Shown in pieces: positions 1 through 8,695 of a DNA stretch of 64,000 bases. Made by a program: the position numbers and the translations under genes. The notes beneath the pieces are model-generated. The model worked only from the letters and a program-made list of their open reading frames with translations, ran no database searches and had not been told where the DNA came from. This DNA comes from Bergeyella zoohelcum ATCC 43767 (lineage in GTDB: Bacteria > Bacteroidota > Bacteroidia > Flavobacteriales > Weeksellaceae): contig NZ_JH932293.1 in NCBI RefSeq assembly GCF_000301075.1, forward strand, positions 850,345 to 914,344. Reading direction: 5' to 3'. Each line of letters opens with the position of its first letter. Position 1 is the first letter of the stretch.

Positions 1-1
1 T

Positions 2-967
2 ATCATCACAGGAGCAGATGCCGAAGGGGCTGGGGAAATGTTTGGTGTGACGAACTTTGACCTTAATAATATTCCGAAAAACGATGCTGGGGAAGTAGAT
101 TTTACCGAAGACTTTTTTGGTAAAAAGACGAGTCTTACCGTTTCTGGACAGCTAGAAGCAGAAACAGCCGCAATGGGATTAGGTAGGGTATATACTTTCG
201 GGCCTACTTTTCGTGCCGAGAACTCTAATACCACGAGACACCTTGCCGAATTTTGGATGGTAGAACCTGAGGTGGCATTTAATAACTTGGAAGATAATAT
301 AGACTTGGCAGAGGATTTTCTCAAGTTCGTTATTCAGTATGTCTTAGACCATTGTAAAGATGATTTAGCATTCCTTGATAAAAGATTTGCCGAAGAACAA
401 AAGCAAAAACCAGAAAAAGATAGAGCGAAAGAAGGACTGATAGAAAAGCTAGAAAAAGTAGTAAAATCTAGATTTAAGAGAGTTTCTTATTCGGAAGCCA
501 TCGATATTCTGATGAATTCTAAGGAGAATAAAAAAGGAAAATTCCAATTCCCAGTAGAAGCATGGGGGGCTGATTTACAATCTGAACACGAAAGATATTT
601 GGTAGAGAAACATTTTGAATGTCCAGTAGTACTTTTTGACTACCCGAAAGAGATTAAAGCCTTCTATATGAGACTGAATGAGGACAATAAAACTGTAGCC
701 GCCATGGATGTACTCTTCCCAGGAATAGGAGAAATCATCGGTGGGTCTCAAAGAGAGGAAAGACTAGATGTACTTCAGCAAAAAATGAACGAAATGGGGG
801 TAGATCAGGAAGAACTTTGGTGGTATCTAGACACTAGAAAGTTCGGTTCTGTACCTCATGCGGGCTTTGGTTTAGGATTAGAGAGATTGGTACTTTTCGT
901 AACGGGAATGACCAATATCAGAGATGTAATCCCTTTCCCAAGAACACCTAAAAACGCAGAATTTTAA
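2..967 (+). CDS. asnS: Asparaginyl-tRNA synthetase, C-terminal part (5' end outside window)
   Basis: Charges tRNA(Asn) with asparagine in the cytoplasm (class IIb synthetase). The frame is open from base 2, so the true start lies upstream; 321 codons of the catalytic core are visible. The segment begins [19 protein letters not shown], typical of AsnRS. Motif 2 is seen as [20 protein letters not shown] and motif 3 as [15 protein letters not shown] near the C-terminus, with the usual end [11 protein letters not shown]. The FRAENSNT motif favours AsnRS over AspRS. The gene is followed by a hairpin terminator and then rpoN. Identification is secure; only the anticodon-binding N-terminus is missing. 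Confidence 0.96.
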   Translation: MITGADAEGAGEMFGVTNFDLNNIPKNDAGEVDFTEDFFGKKTSLTVSGQLEAETAAMGLGRVYTFGPTFRAENSNTTRHLAEFWMVEPEVAFNNLEDNIDLAEDFLKFVIQYVLDHCKDDLAFLDKRFAEEQKQKPEKDRAKEGLIEKLEKVVKSRFKRVSYSEAIDILMNSKENKKGKFQFPVEAWGADLQSEHERYLVEKHFECPVVLFDYPKEIKAFYMRLNEDNKTVAAMDVLFPGIGEIIGGSQREERLDVLQQKMNEMGVDQEELWWYLDTRKFGSVPHAGFGLGLERLVLFVTGMTNIRDVIPFPRTPKNAEF

Positions 968-999
968 TCGTATCGTGTAACAAATTCTCATCAATATAT

Positions 1000-1030
1000 A
1001 AGACTTTCTTCAGCGGAAAGTCTTATTTTT
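1000..1030 (+). terminator. Intrinsic terminator of asnS
   Basis: A 9-bp stem (1000-1008 with 1016-1024) with a 7-nt loop, followed by ATTTTT. It lies between asnS and rpoN and probably ends asnS transcription. Confidence 0.75.
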
Positions 1031-1051
1031 ACAAAAATTTTGTACTCTACT

Positions 1052-2518
1052 ATGCTAAAACAAAACCTCCAGATAAAACTCGGGCAAAAACTTGCTCCTC
1101 AACAGATTCAACTTATGAAGCTGATACAGTTGGCTACATTAGAGTTTGAAGAGGAACTAGAGCGTGAATTAGAGGAAAATCCGGCTTTGGAAAGAGCTTT
1201 GGATAAGGATAGTAATGAAGACAAATACGATGAGCTGGGAGATGAATATGAGAATGAAGGCAGTGAAAGCATAGAAACGGATTTCGATGTAGAGGAATAT
1301 CTTTTTGATGATGAGCCTTCTTATAAAACCGCTTCTAGTAATTACTCACCAGATGATGAAGAGTTTGATAATCAAAGTCTTCTCACCGAAGGACAATCTC
1401 TTTATGAGTACCTTATTGAGCAAATTAACTTGGTAAACATAGATGAAGAAGACCTTAAAATAGCGGAATATCTTATCGGGAATTTAGACAATGACGGCTA
1501 TCTTCGTAGGGAAATAAAATCCATCGTAGATGATTTGGCGTTTTCTGTAGGAATTTATACCAAAGTAGATAAGGTAGAAGATGTCCTTTTAAATTATGTT
1601 CAGAAGTTAGATCCTCCAGGCGTAGGGGCGAGAAGTCTCCAAGAGTGTCTCCTCCTCCAAATTGAAAAAAAGGTTACCGCAGATAAAGCAGTGGCACTGG
1701 CAGCAGATATTCTTAGAAATCAGTTTGATGCACTTACCAATAAGCACTATAAGAAAATCATCCAAAAATACAGCATTGATGAAGATGATTTAAGAGATGC
1801 CTTAGATGAAATTTCTAAACTCTCTCCGAAGGTGGGAGGTAATTTTGACACACAAACCATTACATTAAACCAAGAGATTATTCCTGATTTTCAGATTCAG
1901 GTAAAGGAAGGGAAAGTGATACCATCATTAAATGGAAAGAATGCACCTACCCTTAGAGTATCAGAAGAATACAAGGAAATTCTCTCCACCTATTCACATG
2001 ATAAAAAATCTGCAGAACATAAACAGGCTGCCCTTTTTATCAAACAAAAATTGGATGCTGCCAAATGGTATATAGATGCTATTAATCAGAGACAGAATAC
2101 ACTTCTACAGACTATTATGGCGATAGTAGATTTACAAAAAGATTATTTCATTACGGGAGATGATAAAGATCTTAAACCGATGATCCTTAAAGATGTAGCA
2201 GATATTACGGGATTTGATATTTCTACTATTTCTAGAGTGGTAAAAAGCAAGTACGCGGATACACCGAACGGTATTATCCTACTGAAAAATCTATTCTCAG
2301 ACTCCCTTACCAATGACGAGGGCGAAGAGGTTTCTACCAAAGAAATTAAACAACATCTACAAGAGGCCATTGATAATGAGAATAAAAGAAAACCTTATAC
2401 AGATGATGCCTTGGTAACCATCTTGAAAGAAAAAGGCTATAATATTGCGAGAAGAACTATTGCTAAATACCGCGAACAGCTTAATATCCCCGTAGCCCGA
2501 CTGAGAAAAGAGCTGTAA
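1052..2518 (+). CDS. rpoN: RNA polymerase sigma-54 factor
   Basis: Alternative sigma factor recognising -24/-12 promoters and needing AAA+ activators. The 488-aa product starts MLKQNLQIKLGQKLAPQQIQ, the glutamine-rich activator-binding region I. An acidic region II follows (about residues 50-100, rich in D/E), then the core-binding domain and a C-terminal DNA-binding domain. The RpoN box reads ARRTIAKYRE at about residues 466-475, close to the canonical ARRTVAKYRE. I chose ATG 1052 because the family start aligns there; an in-frame TTG at 1040 would only add four residues. No bacterial enhancer-binding activator is encoded in this window. Confidence 0.97.
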   Translation: MLKQNLQIKLGQKLAPQQIQLMKLIQLATLEFEEELERELEENPALERALDKDSNEDKYDELGDEYENEGSESIETDFDVEEYLFDDEPSYKTASSNYSPDDEEFDNQSLLTEGQSLYEYLIEQINLVNIDEEDLKIAEYLIGNLDNDGYLRREIKSIVDDLAFSVGIYTKVDKVEDVLLNYVQKLDPPGVGARSLQECLLLQIEKKVTADKAVALAADILRNQFDALTNKHYKKIIQKYSIDEDDLRDALDEISKLSPKVGGNFDTQTITLNQEIIPDFQIQVKEGKVIPSLNGKNAPTLRVSEEYKEILSTYSHDKKSAEHKQAALFIKQKLDAAKWYIDAINQRQNTLLQTIMAIVDLQKDYFITGDDKDLKPMILKDVADITGFDISTISRVVKSKYADTPNGIILLKNLFSDSLTNDEGEEVSTKEIKQHLQEAIDNENKRKPYTDDALVTILKEKGYNIARRTIAKYREQLNIPVARLRKEL

Positions 2519-2568
2519 AATTTTATACGAAGATTAAAGAAGCGTGTAAATAAGTATGTTAGAAAAAA

Positions 2569-2601
2569 AGCCCACTGAAAATCAGTGGGCTAAATATTTT
2601 T
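2569..2601. terminator. Bidirectional terminator between rpoN and ssrA
   Basis: A perfect 10-bp stem, AGCCCACTGA (2569-2578) with TCAGTGGGCT (2582-2591), and an AAA loop. On the plus strand it is followed by a T-rich tract from about 2595; on the minus strand the stem runs straight into seven T residues (plus-strand A run 2563-2569). It can end both rpoN and the converging tmRNA. Confidence 0.85.
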
Positions 2602-2604
2602 TTG

Positions 2605-3003
2605 TGGAGCTGGAGGGATTCGAACCCTCGTCCAAACAAGCAATACGCAAGCTTTCTACATGCTTATTTTGTTTTTAATTTTCGATTGAAAACAGAGAAC
2701 AAACACCCAATTTCCAACTTATCTTCTAAAGTTTTTCGTCCTTTGACCGAAGCGTTCAAAGGCTTATTTCTGCATTTCCCATGCCTCATACTCGGACGCC
2801 GCAGAACGGAGCTTCCGTGAGACATCTTGTTTCCTTACTGTACTTCGGGAAAAACGCTTATCTTACTATACTTCAGATTAAGCAGCAAGAGCATACTCTT
2901 CGTTGCCAGTTAAATTCTTGTAGCAAGGGATTAAAGAGATCGCGCTACGGTTCTCTGCATGCTTACTTACCCATTGGTCTTGCTGTCGAAACCGGTCAGC
3001 CCC
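2605..3003 (-). ncRNA. ssrA: Transfer-messenger RNA (tmRNA)
   Basis: Rescues stalled ribosomes by trans-translation. On the minus strand the RNA begins GGGGCTGACC, and its 3' end carries a tRNA-like T arm (GGGTTCGAATCCCTCC) and acceptor strand CAGCTCC. The first seven bases pair with the last seven (one G-U), giving a proper acceptor stem. CCA is not encoded. The internal reading frame is complementary to 2881-2907 and reads GNEEYALAA followed by TAA (complement of 2878-2880), with Gly as the likely resume codon; it ends in the ALAA degron. Length is about 399 nt. Any plus-strand reading frame across this span is an artefact. Confidence 0.95.
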
Positions 3004-3020
3004 TATTAGGATAAGTCCTG

Positions 3021-3028
3021 CAAAGATA
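3021..3028 (-). promoter_or_regulatory. -7 element for ssrA
   Basis: On the minus strand TATCTTTG lies 18 nt upstream of the mature tmRNA 5' end, matching the Bacteroidota TAnnTTTG -7 consensus. No clear -33 TTTG is seen at the usual spacing. Confidence 0.55.
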
Positions 3029-3068
3029 GGGATTTTTTGTTATATTCGATTTTTTAGCAGATAAATCT

Positions 3069-3076
3069 TATCTTTG
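3069..3076 (+). promoter_or_regulatory. -7 element for ridA
   Basis: TATCTTTG, 14 nt upstream of the ridA ATG, matches TAnnTTTG. It lies back to back with the ssrA -7 element about 40 bp away, giving a divergent promoter region. The -33 box is not convincing. Confidence 0.55.
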
Positions 3077-3089
3077 CAAAAATACTATC

Positions 3090-3470
3090 ATGAAAAATAT
3101 TATTCATACAGAAAATGCTCCTGCAGCAATAGGTCCTTATTCACAAGCGATTAGCGTAAACGGAATGCTATTTATTTCGGGTCAGTTACCTGTAAATCCT
3201 ACTACAGGAGAGGTGGTGGAAGGGATAGCAGAAGCTACCCATCAGGTGATGAAAAACCTTGAAGCGATTCTTTTAGAGGCAGGAATGGATTTTTCTCATG
3301 TGGTAAAATCTTCTATTTTCTTGAAAGATATGGGAGATTTTGTAGCGATGAATGATGTTTATGCTTCCTACCTTCAGGAAGGAAATTATCCTGCTCGTGA
3401 AACGGTGCAGGTGGCTTGCTTGCCTAAGAATGTAGAGGTAGAAATTTCCATGATTGCTTATAAGGGATAA
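3090..3470 (+). CDS. ridA: RidA family reactive enamine/imine deaminase
   Basis: Hydrolyses reactive enamine/imine intermediates released by PLP enzymes such as threonine dehydratase. The 126-aa length is normal for the YjgF/YER057c/UK114 fold. Seen directly: the N-terminal AIGPYSQA signature, FISGQLP, and the C-terminal ARETVQVACLPKNVEVEISM block holding the conserved carboxylate-binding arginine (PAR). The stop codon shares one base with the start of the next gene (TAATG), so the two are probably translationally coupled. Confidence 0.95.
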   Translation: MKNIIHTENAPAAIGPYSQAISVNGMLFISGQLPVNPTTGEVVEGIAEATHQVMKNLEAILLEAGMDFSHVVKSSIFLKDMGDFVAMNDVYASYLQEGNYPARETVQVACLPKNVEVEISMIAYKG

Positions 3471-3895
3471 TGGATTTTTTGCGGAATACTTTTGCAGTTT
3501 TGTTGGGGCTTGCCGTGGCGGCAGGAATCATCACATTGGGTATTCGCATGAATCCGAACTGGGTTACCTTTGATGAATTTTCCCCTTTTCGGCATTGGCG
3601 TTATTTTTTAACTTCCATGAAAGATCAGAATGATTTTTTTGCTTCTTTATTGGTCTTTACAGGAGTAGGTTCTATTGTAGGTGGGGTTTGTACAGCAATT
3701 ATTGTGCGTTATGCTAAGGTGGCTTATGCTATTCTTATAGGGTTTATCTTATTATTCATTGCGGTTTTAGATATTATTTTTAATCCTTTCCATCCTGTTT
3801 TTTACAAGATTTCTATTTTTCTTACTTTCTTTCCTTTTGCGTGGGTAGGTGGTAAAATAGTGGAAGTGATGTATAATAAAAGAAGTAAAAGATGA
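3470..3895 (+). CDS. Small four-helix integral membrane protein
   Basis: Unrecognised 141-aa protein. Four hydrophobic segments are visible at about residues 8-25, 56-79, 84-104 and 115-135, with a basic C-terminus (NKRSKR). No catalytic motif is apparent. Its ATG overlaps the ridA stop by one base, which supports the start and co-expression with ridA. Flavobacteria often have such small membrane proteins of unknown role. It is a real gene by codon texture and tight coupling, but no function can be assigned. Confidence 0.8.
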   Translation: MDFLRNTFAVLLGLAVAAGIITLGIRMNPNWVTFDEFSPFRHWRYFLTSMKDQNDFFASLLVFTGVGSIVGGVCTAIIVRYAKVAYAILIGFILLFIAVLDIIFNPFHPVFYKISIFLTFFPFAWVGGKIVEVMYNKRSKR

Positions 3896-3934
3896 TAATG
3901 ATCCCTGTGGGATATAATGCTATTAAAACAAAAG

Positions 3935-3966
3935 AGGCTCTCCAAAATTGGAAAGCCTTTTTTATT
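3935..3966. terminator. Terminator after the ridA operon
   Basis: Stem AGGCTCTCC (3935-3943) with GGAAAGCCT (3950-3958), one mismatch, 6-nt loop, then a T run on the plus strand. It lies just before the converging outer-membrane protein gene. Confidence 0.65.
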
Positions 3967-3979
3967 CAGTGTGGTGAGG

Positions 3980-4570
3980 TTATTTTCCTAATGCAATGTT
4001 GTAAGAAACTCCTGCACTTAGACCACCGAGCTGGTAATCTTGATTGAGGATTTTCCCCTCGTTACCAGTAAATACTTTTTGGTATTGTAAGAAGAAATTC
4101 CAGTTTCTATTATGGTATCCTAGTTCTGGCTTTATATAGAAGCCTCCATCTGGGCGTAGTGTATTGTGATGTGCTGCTACATAATCATCTCCGCTGGTGA
4201 TGAAACCATAGCCCAAATCGGCACCGAAGTAAATTCCCTTGCTATCAGGGTAATACCTTAGTAATAATGCGGCGGGGATTAATCCTGCATCATTATTGTT
4301 TAGGGTAATATTGCCAGTGGCTTTATTGTCTCTTCCGAAAAAATGTGTGTAGCCCGTAGCGAGTCCTAATCCGAAATGAGGCGTTACCAGATATTGGTAA
4401 GCTACATCTATTCCTGCTGAAAGTCCGAAATTAGAAGCAGGGAGTGAGTGCCCTATATTTGCACCTACTTTTAGCATGTTTTTCATGGATAGCCCTTCGC
4501 TATTCTGTGCGGAAAGCAATCCACTTGCTATGATTCCTGCACTGAGTGCTATTTTTTTTACAAAACTCAT
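3980..4570 (-). CDS. Small outer-membrane beta-barrel protein
   Basis: A 196-aa secreted protein with a Sec signal peptide (MSFVKKIALSAGIIASGLLSAQ, cleavage near residue 21). The remainder alternates aromatic/hydrophobic and polar residues in short strands, and it ends YNIALGK, a typical C-terminal strand. Segments such as GAGLATGYTHFF-like and LLLRYYPDSKGIYFGADLGY resemble 8-stranded OmpA/OmpW-type barrels. Physiological role unknown. It is monocistronic, convergent with the ridA operon. Barrel assignment is inferred from strand pattern and signal peptide. Confidence 0.8.
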   Translation of the reverse strand: MSFVKKIALSAGIIASGLLSAQNSEGLSMKNMLKVGANIGHSLPASNFGLSAGIDVAYQYLVTPHFGLGLATGYTHFFGRDNKATGNITLNNNDAGLIPAALLLRYYPDSKGIYFGADLGYGFITSGDDYVAAHHNTLRPDGGFYIKPELGYHNRNWNFFLQYQKVFTGNEGKILNQDYQLGGLSAGVSYNIALGK

Positions 4571-4761
4571 AACTATAATTTTTGAATTATTTTTTTTATG
4601 TTGCTATTTTATTTTAATGTTGATTTTTCATGCTATCATGCTCATGATAATATGAAAAAACAGGTTTTATGTGATTTTTCTATACAAGTATAGGCATTCT
4701 TTTTCTAAAGGAGTGCCTTTAGAATATTTTTTTAACAGAAATTGAGAATTTTTATTACTTT

Positions 4762-5874
4762 TTATAATCCTTCATCTTCAGCAGCTACAGCCGTGCCATC
4801 TGCCATGAGGAAAGCTTTAAGGAAAGGCGTAAGGTCTCCGTTCATTACGCCATCTACATCAGAAGTTTCATGACCAGAACGGACATCTTTTACTAGCTTA
4901 TATGGGTGCATCACATAGTTACGGATTTGGCTGCCCCATTCTATTTTCATTTTATTGGCTTCTATCTCATTTCGGGCTTTCATTCTTTCTTCTAATTCTA
5001 TTTCGTAAAGCCTTGATTTAAGGAGTTGTAGTGCTTTTTCTTTATTCTGAAGCTGGGAGCGGCTTTCGGAATTTTCTATAATAATACCGGTAGGGGCGTG
5101 CCTTAGGCGGACAGCGGTTTCTACTTTGTTTACATTTTGACCTCCTGCTCCGCTGGCTCTCATGGTTTCAAAGGAAATATCTGCAGGGTTAATATTGATT
5201 TCTATAGTGTCATCTACCAAAGGATAGACATATACGGAAACGAAGCTTGTATGGCGTTTGGCATTGCTATCAAATGGAGAGATTCTCACCAAACGGTGTA
5301 CGCCATTTTCACCTTTGAGATAACCGAAAGCATATTCTCCATCAATTTCTAGGGTTACTGTTTTTACTCCTGCTACATCACCTTCTTGGAAATTGAGTTC
5401 ACGGATTTTGTAGCCGTTTTTGTCTGCCCACATGGTGTACATACGCATCAGCATGCTTGCCCAATCACAGGACTCTGTTCCTCCGGCTCCTGCCGTGATT
5501 TGTAGCACTGCGGAGAGTTCATCTCCCTCATTGGAAAGCATATTTTTAAACTCTAAATCGCTGATGAGGTGAAGCAGTTTAGGGAATTCGTTGTCCAGTT
5601 CTGTTTCACTATCAGGGTCTTCTTTGGCAAAATCTGCCAGTACTTGTAAATCTTCAAATAGGGAGTGGATGGTCTGGTAGTCCTCTACCCATTTTTTCTT
5701 GGAACGAAGCTGTTTCAGTACACTTTCCGCTTTCTTAGGGTCATCCCAAAAGTCGGGAGCTGCAGTTTTTTCTTCTTCATTGGTAATTTCTAGCTGTTTT
5801 CGTTCTATTTGTAGGAATTTATAGAGGTTTTCAATTCGGAGTTGAGCTTCTTTAAATTGTTCTGCGTTTATCAT
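4762..5874 (-). CDS. prfB: Peptide chain release factor 2 (no programmed frameshift)
   Basis: Terminates translation at UGA and UAA. The 370-aa protein has the RF2 tripeptide SPF (residues 199-201), in place of the PxT of RF1, and the GGQ catalytic loop (244-246). Length is normal. In many bacteria prfB has an in-frame UGA near codon 25 with a CUUUGA slippery site for autoregulatory +1 frameshifting. Here the frame is continuous: the equivalent region reads [12 protein letters not shown] with no stop, so RF2 synthesis is not controlled that way. It may be cotranscribed with the two upstream minus-strand genes (63-nt gap). Confidence 0.97.
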   Translation of the reverse strand: MINAEQFKEAQLRIENLYKFLQIERKQLEITNEEEKTAAPDFWDDPKKAESVLKQLRSKKKWVEDYQTIHSLFEDLQVLADFAKEDPDSETELDNEFPKLLHLISDLEFKNMLSNEGDELSAVLQITAGAGGTESCDWASMLMRMYTMWADKNGYKIRELNFQEGDVAGVKTVTLEIDGEYAFGYLKGENGVHRLVRISPFDSNAKRHTSFVSVYVYPLVDDTIEININPADISFETMRASGAGGQNVNKVETAVRLRHAPTGIIIENSESRSQLQNKEKALQLLKSRLYEIELEERMKARNEIEANKMKIEWGSQIRNYVMHPYKLVKDVRSGHETSDVDGVMNGDLTPFLKAFLMADGTAVAAEDEGL

Positions 5875-5937
5875 AGTACAAAAATACTTATTAATTTCGG
5901 AAGATGAAAAATTAAAAAATACAGAGGGCGTGTGGTA

Positions 5938-6582
5938 TTATTTTCCGATGATGATTTTTTCACCACTAAATTTCGGCTCTTTTCCTATGAGGAGGTCTAT
6001 GAAAACCTTTACCCGTGCAAATTTTTCACGAACATTGGTTTTAAAACCTGCTTTTTGATTGACATCTTTGGCATTGTACCCATAAGCGAGGATGCCATTT
6101 TTCTGTGCTAAGAAAATGGCTCTTTCATTATGAAACTTTTGAGAGATAATAATGAAACTTTTTTGTCCGAAAATTTCTTTGGCTCTTACTACAGAATCTA
6201 AAGTTCTAAAACCAGCGAAATCTTCATAGATTTTATGTGCAGGAATTCCTCTAGAGATGAGTTCATTTTTCATGTCTTCGGGTTCATTATATCCTTTCAC
6301 GCTATTGTCTCCACTCACGATGAGGTATTGTATTTTTCCTGATTTGTAAAGTTTTTCGGCGGCATCTATCCTATGGAAAAAGTAATAATTTTTATATCCA
6401 TTCTGCGTAAATTTTGCCGTACCCAAAACCACCCCTACCTTTTCATTAGGGAGCTGGCGGATGTCATAGGTAACAAAATCTTGGGTAGCATACCGAATGT
6501 AGCGGTTACAAGCGATAATACTCAGTAAGGTTACTGCTATGAGTACTATAGTTGCTAAGAATAATCCTTTTATTATCTTCAT
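5938..6582 (-). CDS. SanA/YdcF-like inner-membrane DUF218 protein
   Basis: A 214-aa protein with one N-terminal membrane anchor (about residues 5-24) and a DUF218 domain starting at VGVVLGTAKF. DUF218 landmarks visible are the LGTAK loop, YLIVSGDNS and a histidine in SQKFHNERA. SanA homologues affect envelope barrier function (vancomycin exclusion at high temperature in Escherichia coli); biochemical activity is not established. It starts 7 nt after the stop of the upstream beta-helix lipoprotein, so the two form an operon. Confidence 0.87.
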   Translation of the reverse strand: MKIIKGLFLATIVLIAVTLLSIIACNRYIRYATQDFVTYDIRQLPNEKVGVVLGTAKFTQNGYKNYYFFHRIDAAEKLYKSGKIQYLIVSGDNSVKGYNEPEDMKNELISRGIPAHKIYEDFAGFRTLDSVVRAKEIFGQKSFIIISQKFHNERAIFLAQKNGILAYGYNAKDVNQKAGFKTNVREKFARVKVFIDLLIGKEPKFSGEKIIIGK

Positions 6583-6589
6583 ATCGTGA

Positions 6590-7996
6590 TTATTGATAGG
6601 CTCCTAATGTGGGTTGTGCTGTTCGGTTGTTTCCTGTAATGTCTGTAGGAAAGAGTTGTGCTGTAGCGATATTTCCAGCGTTTTTAGCCGGAGAATGGGC
6701 ATCTACACGCATATTCATTTTTCCTGAAGTGGTATTAAGGAAAAGAGGATTTTGATTGGCAATCGCTTGTGTGATGTTGGTATTGTTGGTCAATGCAAAT
6801 CCTGCGTTGTTGTTATGATTGAGCAAGATATGCTGAAGTTGGTAATTAAATGTTTGTCCACTGATGGGCTTAAAAGTCATAGCGTTATTGGTGGAGGAAT
6901 AAATGATAGAGTTTCGGATGACGAGGTTCATGGCAGCGTATTCGAAAATTCCTGAAGCTGTTTTTACTTCATTCGTGGCATAGAGAGAAATACCTTGCCC
7001 TATGCTATTATTTTCAAGCCAATAATTTGCTATGGTACAATGATTAAAGGAATAGTTACCACCTTTATAGAGAGCGATGCTGGTATTTTTACATTGGTTA
7101 AAAACAGAGTTACTAGCATGGATGGTAGCATTTTCTGCATAGATGCCATATTCTTCAAAAGTATGGATGAGTGTATTGTGGAGGTCAGCAGTGGCATTTT
7201 TCAGTATGATGCCTGTATTCCCACCGAAGATTTTAGCATGGTTGAGCTGTAGATGTGCACCATTTTCGGCCATGATGGCGTTCCAATTTTTAGGAAGGGT
7301 ATCATACCGAGGGTCATTTCTATCTCCTCGGAAAATGACAGGTTCATCATAAGTTCCGTTGGTAGTCAGTTGGGCGTTGGTAGAGAGTTTCATACCACTG
7401 TTTTTAGTAAAAATCACTTTCGTTCCTTTCTGTATATTGAGTACAGCATTTTGACCTAAAGTGAGATTCCCGAAGATGACTTTTGCTTTGTCTTTCGTCC
7501 AGGTATGAGTACCCGTGAGGATATTAGGATGGGTATTACTTTCGATGAAAAATTCAGCATCTTGTACTACAGAGTAGAGCGTTACCGATTGTTGTACATT
7601 ATTTTTCAATGAAAAAATTACTTTGTCCACGGCGATGAATTCTGGTCGGCTGGTTTGTGGAGCAATTTCTACAAAGATATAGAGGCTATCATTTTTTCTT
7701 AGTGGAACATTAGAAAAAGTATGTCCTGCCTTGCCATCTACATTAATTTTATAGAGAGAGGAAGCGGACTGTTCCAGTGCTATTTTGGGGATGATGATGT
7801 CTTTATTTTCTTCATTATATACCTTAAATGCGTAAGTTTCAGACCTGATTTGGTTGTACACTGTATCGCATTTTACCGTATCTTTGGAAAACCGAAGCTC
7901 TTGAGATGCTTCAGTAAAGCTGATGTCATCGTTTTTACAAGAAATTATCCAAAAAGCGGTGATAATGAATGTAATATAGAGAATGAACTTTTTCAT
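6590..7996 (-). CDS. Beta-helix lipoprotein
   Basis: A 468-aa predicted lipoprotein. ATG 7996 gives a clean lipoprotein signal (MKKFILYITFIITAFWIISC, Cys20); a longer frame from 8035 would place extra residues before it and is less likely. The C-terminal two thirds has short N-rich repeats (NATADLHNTLIHTF, NATIHASNSVFNQ) typical of right-handed parallel beta-helices (PbH1). The mature part starts with a Bacteroidota-type region (LRFSKDTVKCDTVYNQ). The role is probably surface or periplasmic binding; the substrate is unknown. Operon with the SanA-like gene downstream. Confidence 0.85.
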   Translation of the reverse strand: MKKFILYITFIITAFWIISCKNDDISFTEASQELRFSKDTVKCDTVYNQIRSETYAFKVYNEENKDIIIPKIALEQSASSLYKINVDGKAGHTFSNVPLRKNDSLYIFVEIAPQTSRPEFIAVDKVIFSLKNNVQQSVTLYSVVQDAEFFIESNTHPNILTGTHTWTKDKAKVIFGNLTLGQNAVLNIQKGTKVIFTKNSGMKLSTNAQLTTNGTYDEPVIFRGDRNDPRYDTLPKNWNAIMAENGAHLQLNHAKIFGGNTGIILKNATADLHNTLIHTFEEYGIYAENATIHASNSVFNQCKNTSIALYKGGNYSFNHCTIANYWLENNSIGQGISLYATNEVKTASGIFEYAAMNLVIRNSIIYSSTNNAMTFKPISGQTFNYQLQHILLNHNNNAGFALTNNTNITQAIANQNPLFLNTTSGKMNMRVDAHSPAKNAGNIATAQLFPTDITGNNRTAQPTLGAYQ

Positions 7997-8072
7997 AATG
8001 TGCTGTATTAATACCATGATTAGCCAAAAGTACACAAATTTGATTAAATTTTAGAAAAAAAATACAAAAACA

Positions 8073-8103
8073 TTGGTGGAAAAGAAAAAATAATTTACTT
8101 TTG
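8073..8103 (+). promoter_or_regulatory. Bacteroidota promoter of rpmE2
   Basis: TTG at 8073-8075 and TACTTTTG at 8096-8103, separated by 20 nt, match the -33 and -7 (TAnnTTTG) elements. The leader to the rpmE2 ATG is about 75 nt. Confidence 0.7.
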
Positions 8104-8184
8104 CACCCTGAAACCCACCGAGGAAGATCCATTACTATTCTGAGGTATTATTTCAATAACTAATTTAGCAAAAAAGAAATTAAA

Positions 8185-8436
8185 ATGAAACAAGGTATCC
8201 ACCCAGAGAATTATAGACTTGTTGTTTTCAAAGATATGAGTAACGACGAGATGTTCCTTTGCAAATCTACTGCAGAGACCAAAGACACTATTGAGTACGA
8301 GGGAGAAACTTATCCTTTGATTAAAATGGAAATCTCTTCTACTTCTCACCCTTTCTACACTGGAAAAGTGAAGCTTGTAGATACAGCGGGTAGAGTAGAT
8401 AAGTTTATGAATAAATACAAGAAATTCGCGAAATAA
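8185..8436 (+). CDS. rpmE2: 50S ribosomal protein L31, type B
   Basis: An 83-aa ribosomal protein starting [19 protein letters not shown]. It has the family's [11 protein letters not shown] and [10 protein letters not shown] motifs. Only one cysteine is present (FLCKS), so the zinc-binding CxxC pair of the type-A (C+) form is absent; this is the zinc-independent C- paralogue. It has its own promoter and terminator, so it is monocistronic. No zinc-dependent type-A copy is in this window, and no Zur-like operator was recognised upstream. Confidence 0.96.
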   Translation: MKQGIHPENYRLVVFKDMSNDEMFLCKSTAETKDTIEYEGETYPLIKMEISSTSHPFYTGKVKLVDTAGRVDKFMNKYKKFAK

Positions 8437-8463
8437 TAGCGTTTTATCTTATCAGGATAACAG

Positions 8464-8493
8464 CCTTTCTCATTTTGAGAAAGGTTTTTTTTT
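8464..8493 (+). terminator. Terminator of rpmE2
   Basis: A perfect 9-bp stem CCTTTCTCA (8464-8472) with TGAGAAAGG (8476-8484), 3-nt loop, followed by eight or more T. Confidence 0.88.
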
Positions 8494-8565
8494 GTGAAAG
8501 TGCTAGATTTAATGGTATGGTGTATTTCGCTCTAAAGAGAATAAGTGAAGGTTTTGGTTTAAAAT

Positions 8566-8596
8566 TTTGATATTCCAACTATTATTCATACCTTTG
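8566..8596 (+). promoter_or_regulatory. Promoter of the rimP-nusA-infB operon
   Basis: TTTG (8566-8569), 19-nt spacer, TACCTTTG (8589-8596): close match to the Bacteroidota -33/-7 consensus. The predicted start near 8603 leaves a leader of about 90 nt that contains a terminator-like hairpin before rimP. Confidence 0.78.
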
Positions 8597-8621
8597 CAGG
8601 GTAATTATGGATTGAAATGGG

Positions 8622-8646
8622 AGGCTTCGGAAGAAAGCCTTTTTTT
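8622..8646 (+). promoter_or_regulatory. Attenuator-like hairpin in the rimP leader
   Basis: Stem AGGCTT (8622-8627) with AAGCCT (8635-8640), 7-nt loop, then a T run to 8646. It sits about 20-45 nt after the predicted transcription start and 50 nt before the rimP GTG, with no gene between, so it is better explained as a leader attenuator than as the end of an upstream unit (rpmE2 has its own terminator). Because NusA, encoded in the operon, modulates hairpin termination, feedback is plausible but only inferred. Confidence 0.5.
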
Positions 8647-8695
8647 GTATCAATAATTAATGGGATTTTTTATTCTTTTTTAAACTATTGAAATC

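Noticed and set aside
2602..3014. Plus-strand frames across 2602-2820 and 2781-3014
   Set aside because: They run antisense through the tmRNA; the RNA gene explains the conserved sequence.
5790..5874. Programmed +1 frameshift in prfB
   Set aside because: No UGA or slippery motif; the frame is continuous.
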